Of a stretch of DNA of 64,000 nucleotides, positions 33,230 to 42,157 are shown piece after piece. This DNA comes from JAJXXT01 sp963764465 (lineage in GTDB: Bacteria > Pseudomonadota > Alphaproteobacteria > Acetobacterales > Acetobacteraceae). A program made the translations under genes and the position numbers. Each line of letters begins with the position of its first letter. Within the stretch, counting starts at the first letter, position 1. The notes under the pieces were generated by a model. That model was not told where the DNA came from and searched no databases. It worked only from the letters and a program-made list of their open reading frames with translations. The DNA is taken from the NCBI GenBank assembly GCA_963764465.1, contig CAVXSO010000002.1, forward strand, positions 372,001-436,000, in the 5' to 3' direction.

Positions 33230-34998
33230 TCCCGCGTCCCCGCCGCTGGGTCGCTGCGCTCTATGTCGCGGTGGCGGTAGCGATACCGTTCGTTGCCTCG
33301 TCCTATCAGCTGACGCTGCTTGGCTATGTCGGCATGGCGGCACTGGTGGCACTCGGCCTCGTCATCCTCACCGGTGTCGGCGGGCTGACCAGCTTCGGCC
33401 AGGCAGCTTTCGCCGGGATGGGTGCCTACACCAGCGCCATCCTGACGACGCGGCTCGGGCTCGATCCGTGGCTTGGGCTCGTCGTCGCGCTCGCGGCCGC
33501 TGGCGGGCTCGCTCTGGTGCTCGGCGCGGCGACGCTGCGCTTGCCCGGGCATCTGCTCCCATTGTCCACCATCGCCTGGGGGCTCGCGATTTTCTTCCTG
33601 TTCGGCGATCTCGAGATCACTGGCGGGCACAATGGCATCACCAGCGTGCCGCCGGCGAGCCTGTTCGGCCACCCGATCACCGGCCCACGCGCGACGTTTT
33701 GGCTGATTGCCGCCGTGGTCGGCGTCGCGCTGGCGCTGTCGGCGAACCTGCTCAGCGGGCGGGCGGGCCGTGCGATCCGCGCGCTACGCGGCGGCACCGC
33801 CATGGCCGAGAGCCTGGGCATCGCGCCGCAGCCGCTGCGGCTCGCGGTGTTCGTGCTGGCCGGGCTTTATGCCGGGGCGTCTGGCTGGCTGTTTGCGCAC
33901 ACGCAGCGCTTCGTCGCACCCACGACGTTCGATGTCGGCCCCGGCATCGAATACCTGTTCATGGCGATGCTGGGCGGCGCGGGGCAGATCTGGGGTGCCG
34001 TGCTTGGCGCCTTTGTCGTCGTCGTCGCACGCGATTCGCTGCAGGACTGGCTCAGGTTCTTTGTCTCCGATTCGGGCCAGGCGGAAATCGTGGTGTTCGG
34101 CGCCATATTCATCGCGCTGCTGCAACTGGCGCCGGGTGGGTTGATCCCGGCGGTGGCGCGCCTGTTGCCGCCACGGCGCAAGCCGGTGCCCCCGCCGTTG
34201 GACGCGGCGCCCCTGGCCCGCCGGAGCATGCCCGCGCGCGGCACGACGGTTCTGGAAGCGCAACATCTGGTGCGGCGTTTCGGCGGCCTGGTAGCGGTCA
34301 ATGATGTCGGGTTCAGCCTGGCGGCAGGCGAGATCCTGGGCCTTATCGGGCCCAACGGCGCCGGCAAGTCCACGCTGTTCAACCTGCTGACCGGCACGCT
34401 GTCGCCGACGGCCGGGCGCGTGCGCTTCCTCGGGCACGAGACCGCCGGCGCCCCGGCGCCTTCGATCGCGCGGCTCGGCATGGCGCGCACGTTCCAGCAC
34501 GTGAAGCTGCGCCCGCGCATGAGCGTGCTCGAGAACGTGATGCTCGGCGCCTATCTGCGCACCAAGGGTAGCGTACTGGCCGGCATGCTGGGGCTTGGCC
34601 GTGCCGATGAGCAGCGTGCCGCGGCGGAAGCGATGCGGGCGTTGGCGCGCGTGGGACTCGCGGCGATGGCGGGCGAGCAGGCAGGCAGCCTTGCACTCGG
34701 CCAGCAGCGTCTGCTGGAAGTGGCGCGGGCGCTGGCCGCGGATCCCGTTCTCCTGGTGTTGGACGAGCCGGCGGCGGGTTTGCGCGCGGGGGAGAAGGCG
34801 GAGCTCGCTTCGCTGCTGGGTTCGCTACGCGAGGACGCAGTGGCGATCCTTCTCGTCGAGCACGACATGGGTTTCGTGATGGGGCTGGTCGACCGGCTGG
34901 TGGTGATGGATTTCGGCACGCGCATCGCGGAGGGCGCGCCCGAGGCGGTGCGTGCCGACGCGCGAGTGCAGGAAGCCTATCTCGGCGGGGTTGCGTGA
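33226..34998 (+). CDS. ABC transporter permease-ATPase fusion (LivM + LivG)
   Basis: A 590-residue protein. Residues 1 to about 310 are a LivM-type permease with about nine membrane helices and the signature G-L-T-S-F-G-Q-A-A-F-A-G-M-G-A-Y. Residues about 340-590 are a LivG-type ATPase: Walker A G-P-N-G-A-G-K-S-T near 382-390, signature L-A-L-G-Q-Q-R-L near 491-498, Walker B L-V-L-D-E-P-A-A-G near 510-518. LivMG fusions occur repeatedly in this family. The likely start is GTG 33226 (GTGA overlap with LivH). Confidence 0.9.
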   Translation: MIPRPRRWVAALYVAVAVAIPFVASSYQLTLLGYVGMAALVALGLVILTGVGGLTSFGQAAFAGMGAYTSAILTTRLGLDPWLGLVVALAAAGGLALVLGAATLRLPGHLLPLSTIAWGLAIFFLFGDLEITGGHNGITSVPPASLFGHPITGPRATFWLIAAVVGVALALSANLLSGRAGRAIRALRGGTAMAESLGIAPQPLRLAVFVLAGLYAGASGWLFAHTQRFVAPTTFDVGPGIEYLFMAMLGGAGQIWGAVLGAFVVVVARDSLQDWLRFFVSDSGQAEIVVFGAIFIALLQLAPGGLIPAVARLLPPRRKPVPPPLDAAPLARRSMPARGTTVLEAQHLVRRFGGLVAVNDVGFSLAAGEILGLIGPNGAGKSTLFNLLTGTLSPTAGRVRFLGHETAGAPAPSIARLGMARTFQHVKLRPRMSVLENVMLGAYLRTKGSVLAGMLGLGRADEQRAAAEAMRALARVGLAAMAGEQAGSLALGQQRLLEVARALAADPVLLVLDEPAAGLRAGEKAELASLLGSLREDAVAILLVEHDMGFVMGLVDRLVVMDFGTRIAEGAPEAVRADARVQEAYLGGVA

Positions 34999-35717
34999 TG
35001 ACGGCGGCATTGGTCGTCGAGGATCTGCACGTCGCCTATGGACGCGTCGAGGCGGTGCGTGGGGTTTCGGTCACCGTCGAGCCCGGGGAGATCGCGACCG
35101 TCATAGGCCCCAACGGCGCGGGCAAGACGACGCTGCTCGCGGCGATCATGGGATTGCTGCCCTCACGCGGACGGGTGACCTGGGAGGGCGAGGACCTCGC
35201 GGGTGTGGAGGTGGAGGCGCGCGTCGAGCGCGGCATTGCACTGGTGCCGGAGAGCCGGGCGCTGTTCGCCGAGATGAGTGTGCGCGACAACCTGCTGCTC
35301 GGCGCATTTGCGCGCAGGCGCGAGCAGGCAGCGAACCGTCGCAGTCTGGAGCAGGTTCTGGCGCGCTTCCCGCGCCTCGAGGAGCGCATGAACCAGCTCG
35401 CCAGGACGCTTTCGGGCGGGGAGCGGCAGATGCTGGCGCTCGGCCGCGCGCTGATGGCGCGGCCGCGGCTGCTGCTGCTGGACGAGCCCTCGCTGGGCCT
35501 GGCGCCACTGATCGTGCGCGAGATCTTCCGCATCATCGCCACGCTTCGCGAGGACGGCGTCGCTATTCTGCTGGTGGAACAGAACGCACGTGCGGCGCTG
35601 CAGAGTGCGAGCACCGCGACGGTACTCGAGCGCGGCGAGGTGGCGATAGCGGGGTCGGCGGCCGAACTGCTTGCGGATCCGCGGCTGACCGCGACGTATC
35701 TCGGCGGCGGGGTGTGA
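34998..35717 (+). CDS. ABC transporter ATP-binding protein, LivF type
   Basis: A 239-residue ATPase with Walker A G-P-N-G-A-G-K-T-T (37-45), signature L-S-G-G-E-R-Q near 138-144, Walker B L-L-L-L-D-E-P-S-L-G-L-A-P near 157-169 and the LivF-typical L-V-E-Q-N-A near 192-197. It pairs with the LivG domain of the preceding protein to power the importer. Start and stop overlap the neighbouring genes by one base each (TGATG), so the transporter and ligase genes form one translational unit. Confidence 0.93.
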   Translation: MTAALVVEDLHVAYGRVEAVRGVSVTVEPGEIATVIGPNGAGKTTLLAAIMGLLPSRGRVTWEGEDLAGVEVEARVERGIALVPESRALFAEMSVRDNLLLGAFARRREQAANRRSLEQVLARFPRLEERMNQLARTLSGGERQMLALGRALMARPRLLLLDEPSLGLAPLIVREIFRIIATLREDGVAILLVEQNARAALQSASTATVLERGEVAIAGSAAELLADPRLTATYLGGGV

Positions 35718-37189
35718 TGGACATCTCGGTTCCCGCGCTGCTGGAGGCGGCGGCGCGGCGTCATGGCAGCGGCACCCGCCCTTGGGTGAAGTGGCCTGAT
35801 ACCGTCTGGCACTTCGCGGATGCGCCAATGATCGCGTCGCGGTCGGCGGGCGCCCTTGCCGCGCTCGGTGTGCGCGCGGGCGACGCGGTGGCGCTGATGA
35901 GCAGCAACCGGCCGGAACTCGCGGCTGCCGTGCTCGGTTGCGGCTGGATGGGCGCGATCGCGGCACCTCTCGGCGCGCGGTTGCGGGGGGCGACGCTCGC
36001 GCACGCGTTGAACCTCTCGGGTGCGCGCGTGCTGTTGATCGAGGACGCGCTGCGCGAGGAATTGCGTTCCATTCCAGCCTGGGACGGGCTCGTCGTCCCG
36101 ATCGAGGGTTTTGGCGAAGGGAGGGCGCTGCCCGCGGGCGACGTGACGCCGGCGACACCACTCGCGATCCTTGGTACGTCGGGAACCACCGGTCCCGCGA
36201 AGGGCGTGGTCTGCCCTCATGCGCAACTCGCCTGGTGGGGCACGAACACCGCCGCGCTGCTGGAAGTGGGCGAAGGCGACGTGCTGGCGACCTCGCTGCC
36301 GCTGCACCACGTCAACGCGCTCAACACGCTGTTCCAGGGGCTCGTGACCGGTGCCTCGGTCGTGGTGGTCGAGCGCTTCTCGGTGTCGCGCTACTGGGCG
36401 CAGATGGCCGTGTGCGGTGCGACCGTCACCTATCTCCTTGGCGCCATGGTGGGGATGCTGATGTCGCTCGCGCCGGCTGCGGCGGAGCGGACGCACCGCG
36501 TGCGCGTGGCACTGGCACCCGGCACACCGCCGGCGCTGCAGGCGACGTTGCGGGAACGTACCGGCATCGTCACCGTGGACGGATACGGCTCGACGGAGAC
36601 GAATTTTGTCATCGGCGCGCTGGCCGCCGAACAGCGCCCGGGATGGATGGGAAGGCTGCGTCCGGGTTTCTCGGCACGAGTTGAGGAGGGCACCAGCGTG
36701 CTGTGGGTGAAGCCCCAGCACCCACTTGCTTTCGCCGCCGGGTACTGGCGCGACGCGGCGGCCACGAACGCCGCCTGGCAGGATGGCTGGTTGCGTACCG
36801 GCGACGCGGTGACCGAGGAGGATGGCTGGTTCCGCTTCGTCGGGCGGACCAAGGATTTCATCCGCCGGCGTGGCGAGAACATCGCAGCCCACGACGTGGA
36901 AGAGGCATTGCGCGCACACGCCGATGTTGCAGACGTCGCCGTCTATGCCGTGCCCTCGCCGCTGGGCGAGGAGGAGGTGATGGCGACCGTGGTGCTGCGC
37001 CATGGCGCGAAGCAGGATGCCGTGGCGCTCGCGGCCCATGCGGCCGCCCTGTTGCCTCGCTTTGCCGTGCCACGCTTCCTCGCTTTTGCCGGCTCTCTGC
37101 CGGTGACAGAGACGGGAAAGGTGCGAAAGGCGGAACTGGCGGCGCGCGGTGTCGCGGCGGCTGCCTGGGATAGCGAAGCGCCAGTTTGA
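35717..37189 (+). CDS. AMP-dependent acyl-CoA ligase (CaiC-like)
   Basis: A 490-residue adenylate-forming ligase. The P-loop L-G-T-S-G-T-T-G-P-A-K-G is near 152-163, the adenine-binding Y-G-S-T-E near 292-296, the T-G-D near 360, hinge R-x-K-D-F-I-R-R-R-G-E-N near 377-388 and the catalytic Lys in T-E-T-G-K-V-R-K near 468-475. Sequence style resembles crotonobetaine/carnitine-CoA and short aromatic acid ligases. It overlaps the LivF gene by one base, so the acid is presumably imported by the linked ABC system and activated on entry. Identity of the acid is unknown. Confidence 0.87.
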   Translation: MDISVPALLEAAARRHGSGTRPWVKWPDTVWHFADAPMIASRSAGALAALGVRAGDAVALMSSNRPELAAAVLGCGWMGAIAAPLGARLRGATLAHALNLSGARVLLIEDALREELRSIPAWDGLVVPIEGFGEGRALPAGDVTPATPLAILGTSGTTGPAKGVVCPHAQLAWWGTNTAALLEVGEGDVLATSLPLHHVNALNTLFQGLVTGASVVVVERFSVSRYWAQMAVCGATVTYLLGAMVGMLMSLAPAAAERTHRVRVALAPGTPPALQATLRERTGIVTVDGYGSTETNFVIGALAAEQRPGWMGRLRPGFSARVEEGTSVLWVKPQHPLAFAAGYWRDAAATNAAWQDGWLRTGDAVTEEDGWFRFVGRTKDFIRRRGENIAAHDVEEALRAHADVADVAVYAVPSPLGEEEVMATVVLRHGAKQDAVALAAHAAALLPRFAVPRFLAFAGSLPVTETGKVRKAELAARGVAAAAWDSEAPV

Positions 37190-37257
37190 CAGGGGCTGGT
37201 ACGACGCCAAACTCATCATGCCCGAATCGGAACGGGCGGGCAGGGGGGAGTGCGGCC

Positions 37258-38310
37258 ATGACAGTGGATGTTGCGAAGGCTGTGCGCGCGGGTGCGGCCC
37301 CGCAATCCGCGCCCACCCCGACGCCCACCATCCCGCAACCGATGGGCTGGCGCCGGATGTTGCGCGCGGCGCTGAGGCGATTTCTCTGCCTGGCGGGCCG
37401 GATCGTTGATGCCTCGCGCACTGGTGACCGCGTCGTGCGACTGGCCGAGGAGGTCGCGGATATTGGTATCGCGGTGCGGGGCCGGCGCCGCGCCGCGCCG
37501 ACCGACCAGCCACTCGGCCGGGTCGAGGCTGACCTCGGCACCGAAATCGCGATCTGGACTCCCGACGGTTATGTGCTGGTTCCCGCCGAGGACGGTCGCC
37601 TGGTAGACGCGATGCGTGGCTCGCCGGTGCTGGAACCGGGAACGCGTCGCGTGCTGACCGCGCTGTTGCGCCCCGGCATGACCTGCCTCGAGATTGGCGC
37701 GCATATCGGCACGCTGACGCTGCCGGCTGCCTTCGCCGTAGGCCCCGAAGGTATGGTCCATGCATTCGAGCCGGTGCCACGGCTTGCCGCCCTGCTTCGT
37801 CGTAATCTCGAAACGAATGGCGTGGCCTCGCGCGTGCGGATCGTCGAGGCGGCGGCCGGTGAGGCTCTTGGTATCGCGATGCTGCATGTCGGTGCGCCCT
37901 ATGGCCATTCCTCGCTGCTGGGGCTCGACGAGGGAGAGATCGCGCGCGTGCCGGTGGCCGTTCGTCCGGTGGATTCCGTGCTGCCAGCAGGCACACGCGT
38001 CGACGTGGTCAAGATCGATGCCGAGGGCGCGGAACTTGCGGTCTGGGCCGGCATGCGCCGCGTGCTGGCGGATAACCGAGATATCGCGGTGCTGGTCGAA
38101 TTCGGGCCGAGCCATCTCGCGCGCGCTGGCATCGGCCTGGATGCCTGGCTGGATACGATGCTCGTGGATGGCTTCAAGGGCTTTGTCGTGGACGAGCTGG
38201 ATGCAACCTGCGGCCCTATCGATCGCGGCAAGCTCGCCACCCTGTTTTCGGTGAACCTGCTGCTGCTGCGCGGTGCGGCTGGCCGCGGCGCGGCCCTCGC
38301 GTTCCGATGA
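37258..38310 (+). CDS. FkbM-family methyltransferase
   Basis: A 350-residue SAM-dependent methyltransferase of the FkbM type. The first 110 residues are poorly conserved. The catalytic domain has C-L-E-I-G-A-H-I-G-T near 142-151 (SAM motif I), H-A-F-E-P-V-P-R near 166-173 and V-V-K-I-D-A-E-G-A-E near 246-255. FkbM enzymes O-methylate sugars or other hydroxyls and are frequent in surface-polysaccharide clusters. GGGGGAG precedes the ATG at 37258. It opens a run of six overlapping genes for a second glycan. Confidence 0.86.
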   Translation: MTVDVAKAVRAGAAPQSAPTPTPTIPQPMGWRRMLRAALRRFLCLAGRIVDASRTGDRVVRLAEEVADIGIAVRGRRRAAPTDQPLGRVEADLGTEIAIWTPDGYVLVPAEDGRLVDAMRGSPVLEPGTRRVLTALLRPGMTCLEIGAHIGTLTLPAAFAVGPEGMVHAFEPVPRLAALLRRNLETNGVASRVRIVEAAAGEALGIAMLHVGAPYGHSSLLGLDEGEIARVPVAVRPVDSVLPAGTRVDVVKIDAEGAELAVWAGMRRVLADNRDIAVLVEFGPSHLARAGIGLDAWLDTMLVDGFKGFVVDELDATCGPIDRGKLATLFSVNLLLLRGAAGRGAALAFR

Positions 38311-38930
38311 AGCTGCTGCTGCTTGGCGCGGGCGGCCACGCCAAGGCGGTGATCGAGGTGGCGCGCGCGGCAGGCGCCGAACTCGCGGGCCTCATCGCGG
38401 CCAACTCTGCCAGACACGTGATGGACGTGCCCGTCATCGGGACCGATGACGACCTGCCGCGCCTGCGTGCCGAGGGAATCGAGGCGGCCTTTGCCGCGAT
38501 CGGCGACAACGCGGTGCGCCAGCGCCTGATCCTGACATTGCGCGGCCTCGGCTTCGCACTGCCGTCGCTGCTGCATCCGCGTGCCGTGATCTCCGCGAGC
38601 GCGACGTTGGGTGCGGCGGTCGTCGCGATGCCCCTTGCCTTCGTGGGGGCCGAGGCATCGATCGGCGATGGGGTCATTCTCAACGCCGGCGCCATCGTGG
38701 AGCACGACGCGCGGATCGGCGCCGCTGCCCATATCGCGCCGGGAGCCGCGCTCGCGGGCCATGTCACGGTGGGCGAGCGCGCCCTGGTCGGCGTGGGTGC
38801 GGCGGCGCGGCCCGGCGTGCGCATTGGCGCGGATGCGATCGTTGGTGTCGGCGCGGTGGTCGTGGCGGATGTGCTGGCCGGCACGGTCGTCGCGGGCAAT
38901 CCGGCGCGGCCGCTCATGCGTGGGCCATGA
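38307..38930 (+). CDS. NeuD/PglD-type sugar O/N-acetyltransferase (left-handed beta helix)
   Basis: A 207-residue protein. The N-terminal Rossmann-like part has L-L-L-G-A-G-G-H-A-K-A-V-I (near 3-15), the NeuD/PglD sugar-nucleotide-binding signature. From about 90 on, hexapeptide repeats (V-x-I-G-D-G-V-I-L-N-A-G, H-I-A-P-G, V-G-V-G-A) build the acetyl-CoA-binding beta helix. With the DegT aminotransferase of the same operon it would make an N-acetylated 4-amino sugar, as PglE and PglD do in bacillosamine synthesis. ATGA overlap with the FkbM gene. Confidence 0.88.
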   Translation: MKLLLLGAGGHAKAVIEVARAAGAELAGLIAANSARHVMDVPVIGTDDDLPRLRAEGIEAAFAAIGDNAVRQRLILTLRGLGFALPSLLHPRAVISASATLGAAVVAMPLAFVGAEASIGDGVILNAGAIVEHDARIGAAAHIAPGAALAGHVTVGERALVGVGAAARPGVRIGADAIVGVGAVVVADVLAGTVVAGNPARPLMRGP

Positions 38931-39955
38931 GGGTCGGGCTCGTCACCTCGGCCGTGCCGCTGGTCGCAGGCGGTGCGCGTTTCATCGTGGACTGGCTCGC
39001 CGCGAAGCTGGTGGAGCATGGTCACGATGTGGAAACGATCATGATCCCCGCCGCGGACGATCCGGATACGTTCCTCGAACAGATGGCGGCTTTCCGCCTG
39101 CTGCCGCTCGATGCGTTTGAGCGCGTCATTGCCTTTCGCCCGCCTGCCCATATGGTGCGCCACCAGCGCAAGGTGGTCTGGTTCATCCACCACCTCCGTA
39201 TGTTCTACGATCTTTGGGATACGCCCTACCGCGGCTTCGCGGACACGCTGGCGATGCGCGGGCTGCGCGAGAGCATCATGGCGGCGGATACGAAGGCGCT
39301 CGGCGAGGCGCATCTGCTGTTCACCAACTCGCGCATCGTGGGCGAGCGCCTGCGTCGCTTCAACGGACTGGCGAGCGAGGTGCTGTACCCGCCGGTCGCG
39401 CACCCGGAGATCTTCACCGAGGGCACGCGCGGCGACGAGATCGTGTGTGTCTGCCGCATCGAGCACCACAAGCGCCAACACCTGCTCGTCGAGGCCATGG
39501 CACATGTGCACAGCGGCGTGCGCCTGCGCCTCTGCGGCGTTGCGGCGGAGGAGGCGTATCTCGCGCAGCTGTGCGCACTCGCGGCCCCGCTTGGTGGCCG
39601 CGTGGTGATCGAAAATCGCTGGATCACGGAGGCGGAGAAGGCACAGGCGATCGCAGCCTCGCTCGCCTGTGCCTATGTGCCGTTCGACGAGGATTCCTAC
39701 GGCTACCCCACGCTCGAGGCGGCGCACGCGCGACGCGCGACGGTTACCCTCACCGATGCCGGCGGTGTCGCCGAGTTCGTCAGCGACGGCGAGAACGGAT
39801 TGGTAGTGCCGCCAGACGCGGCAGCGATCGCGCGGGCCTTCGACCGGCTTTTTGAAGATCGTGTCTTCGCGGCGGAACTCGGCGCCGCGGCGGAGGCGAC
39901 GATCGCGGCGCGGGGCATCGCCTGGGACCGGGTGATCGCGAGGCTGTTGGCATGA
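38927..39955 (+). CDS. Glycosyltransferase family 4
   Basis: A 342-residue GT-B glycosyltransferase. N-terminal domain: L-V-T-S-A-V-P-L-V-A-G-G-A-R (near 4-17) and W-F-I-H-H-L-R near 85-91. C-terminal domain: V-C-R-I-E-H-H-K-R-Q-H-L near 177-188 and the site Y-V-P-F-D-E-D-S-Y-G-Y-P-T-L-E-A near 246-261. It overlaps both neighbours by 4 bases (ATGA). It is the only complete glycosyltransferase in this operon. Confidence 0.87.
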   Translation: MRVGLVTSAVPLVAGGARFIVDWLAAKLVEHGHDVETIMIPAADDPDTFLEQMAAFRLLPLDAFERVIAFRPPAHMVRHQRKVVWFIHHLRMFYDLWDTPYRGFADTLAMRGLRESIMAADTKALGEAHLLFTNSRIVGERLRRFNGLASEVLYPPVAHPEIFTEGTRGDEIVCVCRIEHHKRQHLLVEAMAHVHSGVRLRLCGVAAEEAYLAQLCALAAPLGGRVVIENRWITEAEKAQAIAASLACAYVPFDEDSYGYPTLEAAHARRATVTLTDAGGVAEFVSDGENGLVVPPDAAAIARAFDRLFEDRVFAAELGAAAEATIAARGIAWDRVIARLLA

Positions 39956-40404
39956 ACGTGCTGGTGCTTGCGGCCATGACGCCGTTCGCTGCCGGCGACG
40001 CCGATGCCGCGGAGCGGCTGGTCCGTGCGCTGCGCGCGGCGGGCGCGCGGGCGGAGGCGATGCGGATTCCGTTGCCTCGCGAACCACATGAACGCGCTAT
40101 GGATGCGATGCTGCTGGCGCGTTCGTTGCGGATCGTCAATACGGACCGGTTGCTGGTGCTGGGCTTTCCTGCCTGCCTCGCGCGGCACGAGGCCAAGACC
40201 GTTCTGCTCGACGCGCCGGACGCCACCGCCGCGCCGGTGGCGTTGCGCGCGGCGCTTGGCGATGCCCGCGCGGTCTTCGCGGCAAACCAGCCGCTCGCGG
40301 ACGAATTTGCGCGTACGCTCGGCCGGCCTGTTGAGTGCCTGACCGTTCCGAGCGCGGGCGAGGACGCGCTTTTGTCGGCGGCCGCGGCAAGGCTGCTGGC
40401 ATGA
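39952..40404 (+). CDS. Short GT-B N-domain-like protein, unknown function
   Basis: A 150-residue protein. It begins V-L-V-L-A-A-M-T-P-F-A-A-G-D-A-D-A-A-E like the first strand and helix of a GT-B glycosyltransferase and continues with Rossmann-like alternation (L-L-V-L-G-F-P-A-C near 63-71, R-A-V-F-A-A-N-Q near 106-113). It stops where the C-terminal nucleotide-sugar domain would begin. No frameshift remnant of that domain follows; instead the next gene starts in a 4-base overlap. It may be a non-catalytic partner or a decayed gene kept intact in frame. Confidence 0.7.
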   Translation: MNVLVLAAMTPFAAGDADAAERLVRALRAAGARAEAMRIPLPREPHERAMDAMLLARSLRIVNTDRLLVLGFPACLARHEAKTVLLDAPDATAAPVALRAALGDARAVFAANQPLADEFARTLGRPVECLTVPSAGEDALLSAAAARLLA

Positions 40405-41030
40405 TCGCGGAACTCGCCTGGGTCGGGCCCTGGCATCCCAATTCCGCCGATGCGTTTGCGGCGTCGCGCATCGTCGAAGCGCTCGCCGCGCGCGGCGTTG
40501 TTGTCACAGTGCTGCGCACCGATGCGGGGCCGGCGCTCCCCGCGCCAGGCCATATCCGGCCGCTCGCTCATGTCGATGTCAGGCGATTCTGGCGCGCGCA
40601 CGATGCCGTGCTGGTACAGTTGTGCGGCGACGACGCGGCAGCGCTCGGCTTTCTCGCACGCTGTCCCGCGATCGCGTTGCCGTTCGCCATGACGCCCGCG
40701 ATCGAGTCCGCCTTGGGGGGCAGCGTCGCCGCCATCGTTGCCGATGCCCGGGCCGAGACCAGGGCCCGGACTTTCTGCCCGGGACCGGTCGCGGCCCTGC
40801 CACGGCCGAACGGCTTGGGGGGGGCAGCGACCCAGGCGGAGGCACTGCTCGCCTTCATTCCCGCAGCGATGCGAGGGGCTGCCGCAATCGCGACGGCGCT
40901 CGCGCTCGGGCGCACGCTGAGGGCGATCGGTGCGGGCGACGACCTCGCGACGGTGCAGCGGATCGGCGACATGTTCGCCGAGATGCTCGGCGCGACAGCG
41001 GCGGCGAAAACCGCTAAACTGGTTTCATGA
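40401..41030 (+). CDS. Short GT-B N-domain-like protein with helical tail, unknown function
   Basis: A 209-residue protein I cannot assign. The N-terminal part (W-V-G-P-W-H-P-N-S-A-D-A-F-A-A-S-R near 7-23, then V-V-V-T-V-L-R-T near 35-42, A-V-L-V-Q-L-C-G near 73-80) looks like the N-domain of GT-B glycosyltransferases. No nucleotide-sugar domain follows; residues about 140-205 are alanine-rich and helical. It overlaps its upstream and downstream genes by 4 bases, so it is translated with the operon. Confidence 0.68.
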   Translation: MIAELAWVGPWHPNSADAFAASRIVEALAARGVVVTVLRTDAGPALPAPGHIRPLAHVDVRRFWRAHDAVLVQLCGDDAAALGFLARCPAIALPFAMTPAIESALGGSVAAIVADARAETRARTFCPGPVAALPRPNGLGGAATQAEALLAFIPAAMRGAAAIATALALGRTLRAIGAGDDLATVQRIGDMFAEMLGATAAAKTAKLVS

Positions 41031-42157
41031 ACGCGACCGCACCCGCACCGGCGCATCCGGTCATCCCGGTCTACCGTCCCGATCTGTCCGGCAATGAGCG
41101 CCGCTATGTGCTCGATTGCCTTGAAAGCAGCTGGATCTCTTCCAACGGCACCTATATCGGCCGATTCGAGGCGGCCTTCGCGCGCGCCGCCGGTGCTGCC
41201 CATGCCTACGGCGTCTGCAACGGCACGGTGGCGCTGCACCTGGCGCTGCACGCGCTCGGGATTGGCCCCGGCGACGAAGTGATCGTGCCGAGCTTCACCT
41301 ACATCGCCTCGGTCAACACCATCGTCCAGTGCGGCGCGACCCCGGTCTTCGCGGACAGCCGCGACGGTGACTGGCTGCTCGATCCCGCGGATGTCGCGGC
41401 CCGCATCACACCGCGCAGCAAGGCGGTCATGCCAGTGCATCTCTATGGCGCCGCCTGTGACATGGACGCGATCATGGCGATCGCGCGCCAGCACGGCCTG
41501 CTTGTGGTGGAGGATTGCGCGGAGGCGTTCACCACGACGATCCATGGCAAGCATGTCGGCAATTTCGGTGATGTCGGCACATTCAGTTTCTTCGGCAACA
41601 AGACCATCACCACCGGTGAGGGCGGCATGGTGATCGCCAACGACGACGCGCTCGCGACGCGGCTGCTGCAGGCGCGCGGACAGGGCCAGTCCTTCACCCG
41701 GCGCTACTGGCACGAGGTGATGGGATTCAACTACCGCATGACCAACATCGTCGCGGCGATCGGGCTCGCGCAGATCGAGCGGCTGGAGAGTGTCGTTGCC
41801 GCCAAGCGTCATGTTTCCGCTCGCTATCGCGCGCTGCTTGCTGGGTTGCCGATCACGTATCAGCGCCCGGGCAATGGCGTCGACGGGCCGGAATGGCTGG
41901 TGAGCGTCCTGCTGCCGGAGGGGACGGACCGCCAGCGGCTGATGGCGCGCATGGCGGTCGATGCCGTGGAGACGCGCCCGGTCTTCTATCCCGCCCACAC
42001 GATGCCGATGTACGCGAAGGGCGAGCATTTCCCGCGCGCCGAGGCGATCTCGGCGCGGGGCATGTCGCTACCCTCCTTCCCCACACTGACGGAAGCGGAA
42101 ATGGCGCGGGTGGCGGACTCGCTCGGCAACGCGCTCAGGGAGCAGGGGCTCGCCTGA
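41027..42157 (+). CDS. DegT/DnrJ/EryC1/StrS-family sugar aminotransferase
   Basis: A 376-residue PLP-dependent aminotransferase acting on 4-keto (or 3-keto) sugar nucleotides. Marks include E-S-S-W-I-S-S-N-G-T-Y near 30-40, G-T-V-A-L-H-L-A-L near 62-70, V-E-D-C-A-E-A-F near 161-168 and the PLP lysine in S-F-F-G-N-K-T-I-T-T-G-E-G-G (near 185-198). It resembles perosamine or bacillosamine aminotransferases (PerA/PglE). The 4,6-dehydratase that would supply its keto-sugar is not in the window. Its last 23 bases overlap the convergent flippase gene. Confidence 0.92.
   Translation: MNATAPAPAHPVIPVYRPDLSGNERRYVLDCLESSWISSNGTYIGRFEAAFARAAGAAHAYGVCNGTVALHLALHALGIGPGDEVIVPSFTYIASVNTIVQCGATPVFADSRDGDWLLDPADVAARITPRSKAVMPVHLYGAACDMDAIMAIARQHGLLVVEDCAEAFTTTIHGKHVGNFGDVGTFSFFGNKTITTGEGGMVIANDDALATRLLQARGQGQSFTRRYWHEVMGFNYRMTNIVAAIGLAQIERLESVVAAKRHVSARYRALLAGLPITYQRPGNGVDGPEWLVSVLLPEGTDRQRLMARMAVDAVETRPVFYPAHTMPMYAKGEHFPRAEAISARGMSLPSFPTLTEAEMARVADSLGNALREQGLA

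Noticed and set aside
37186..37191. TTGACA upstream of the FkbM gene
   Set aside because: It overlaps the ligase stop and has no plausible -10 at 16-18 bases, so I do not call a promoter.
35036..37996. Leftward 986-codon open frame across LivF, the ligase and the FkbM gene
   Set aside because: It is opposite three well-supported genes; the length results from high GC, where stop codons are rare in antisense.
38216..40087. Leftward 623-codon open frame in the glycan operon
   Set aside because: It is antisense to the acetyltransferase and glycosyltransferase genes and carries no domain.
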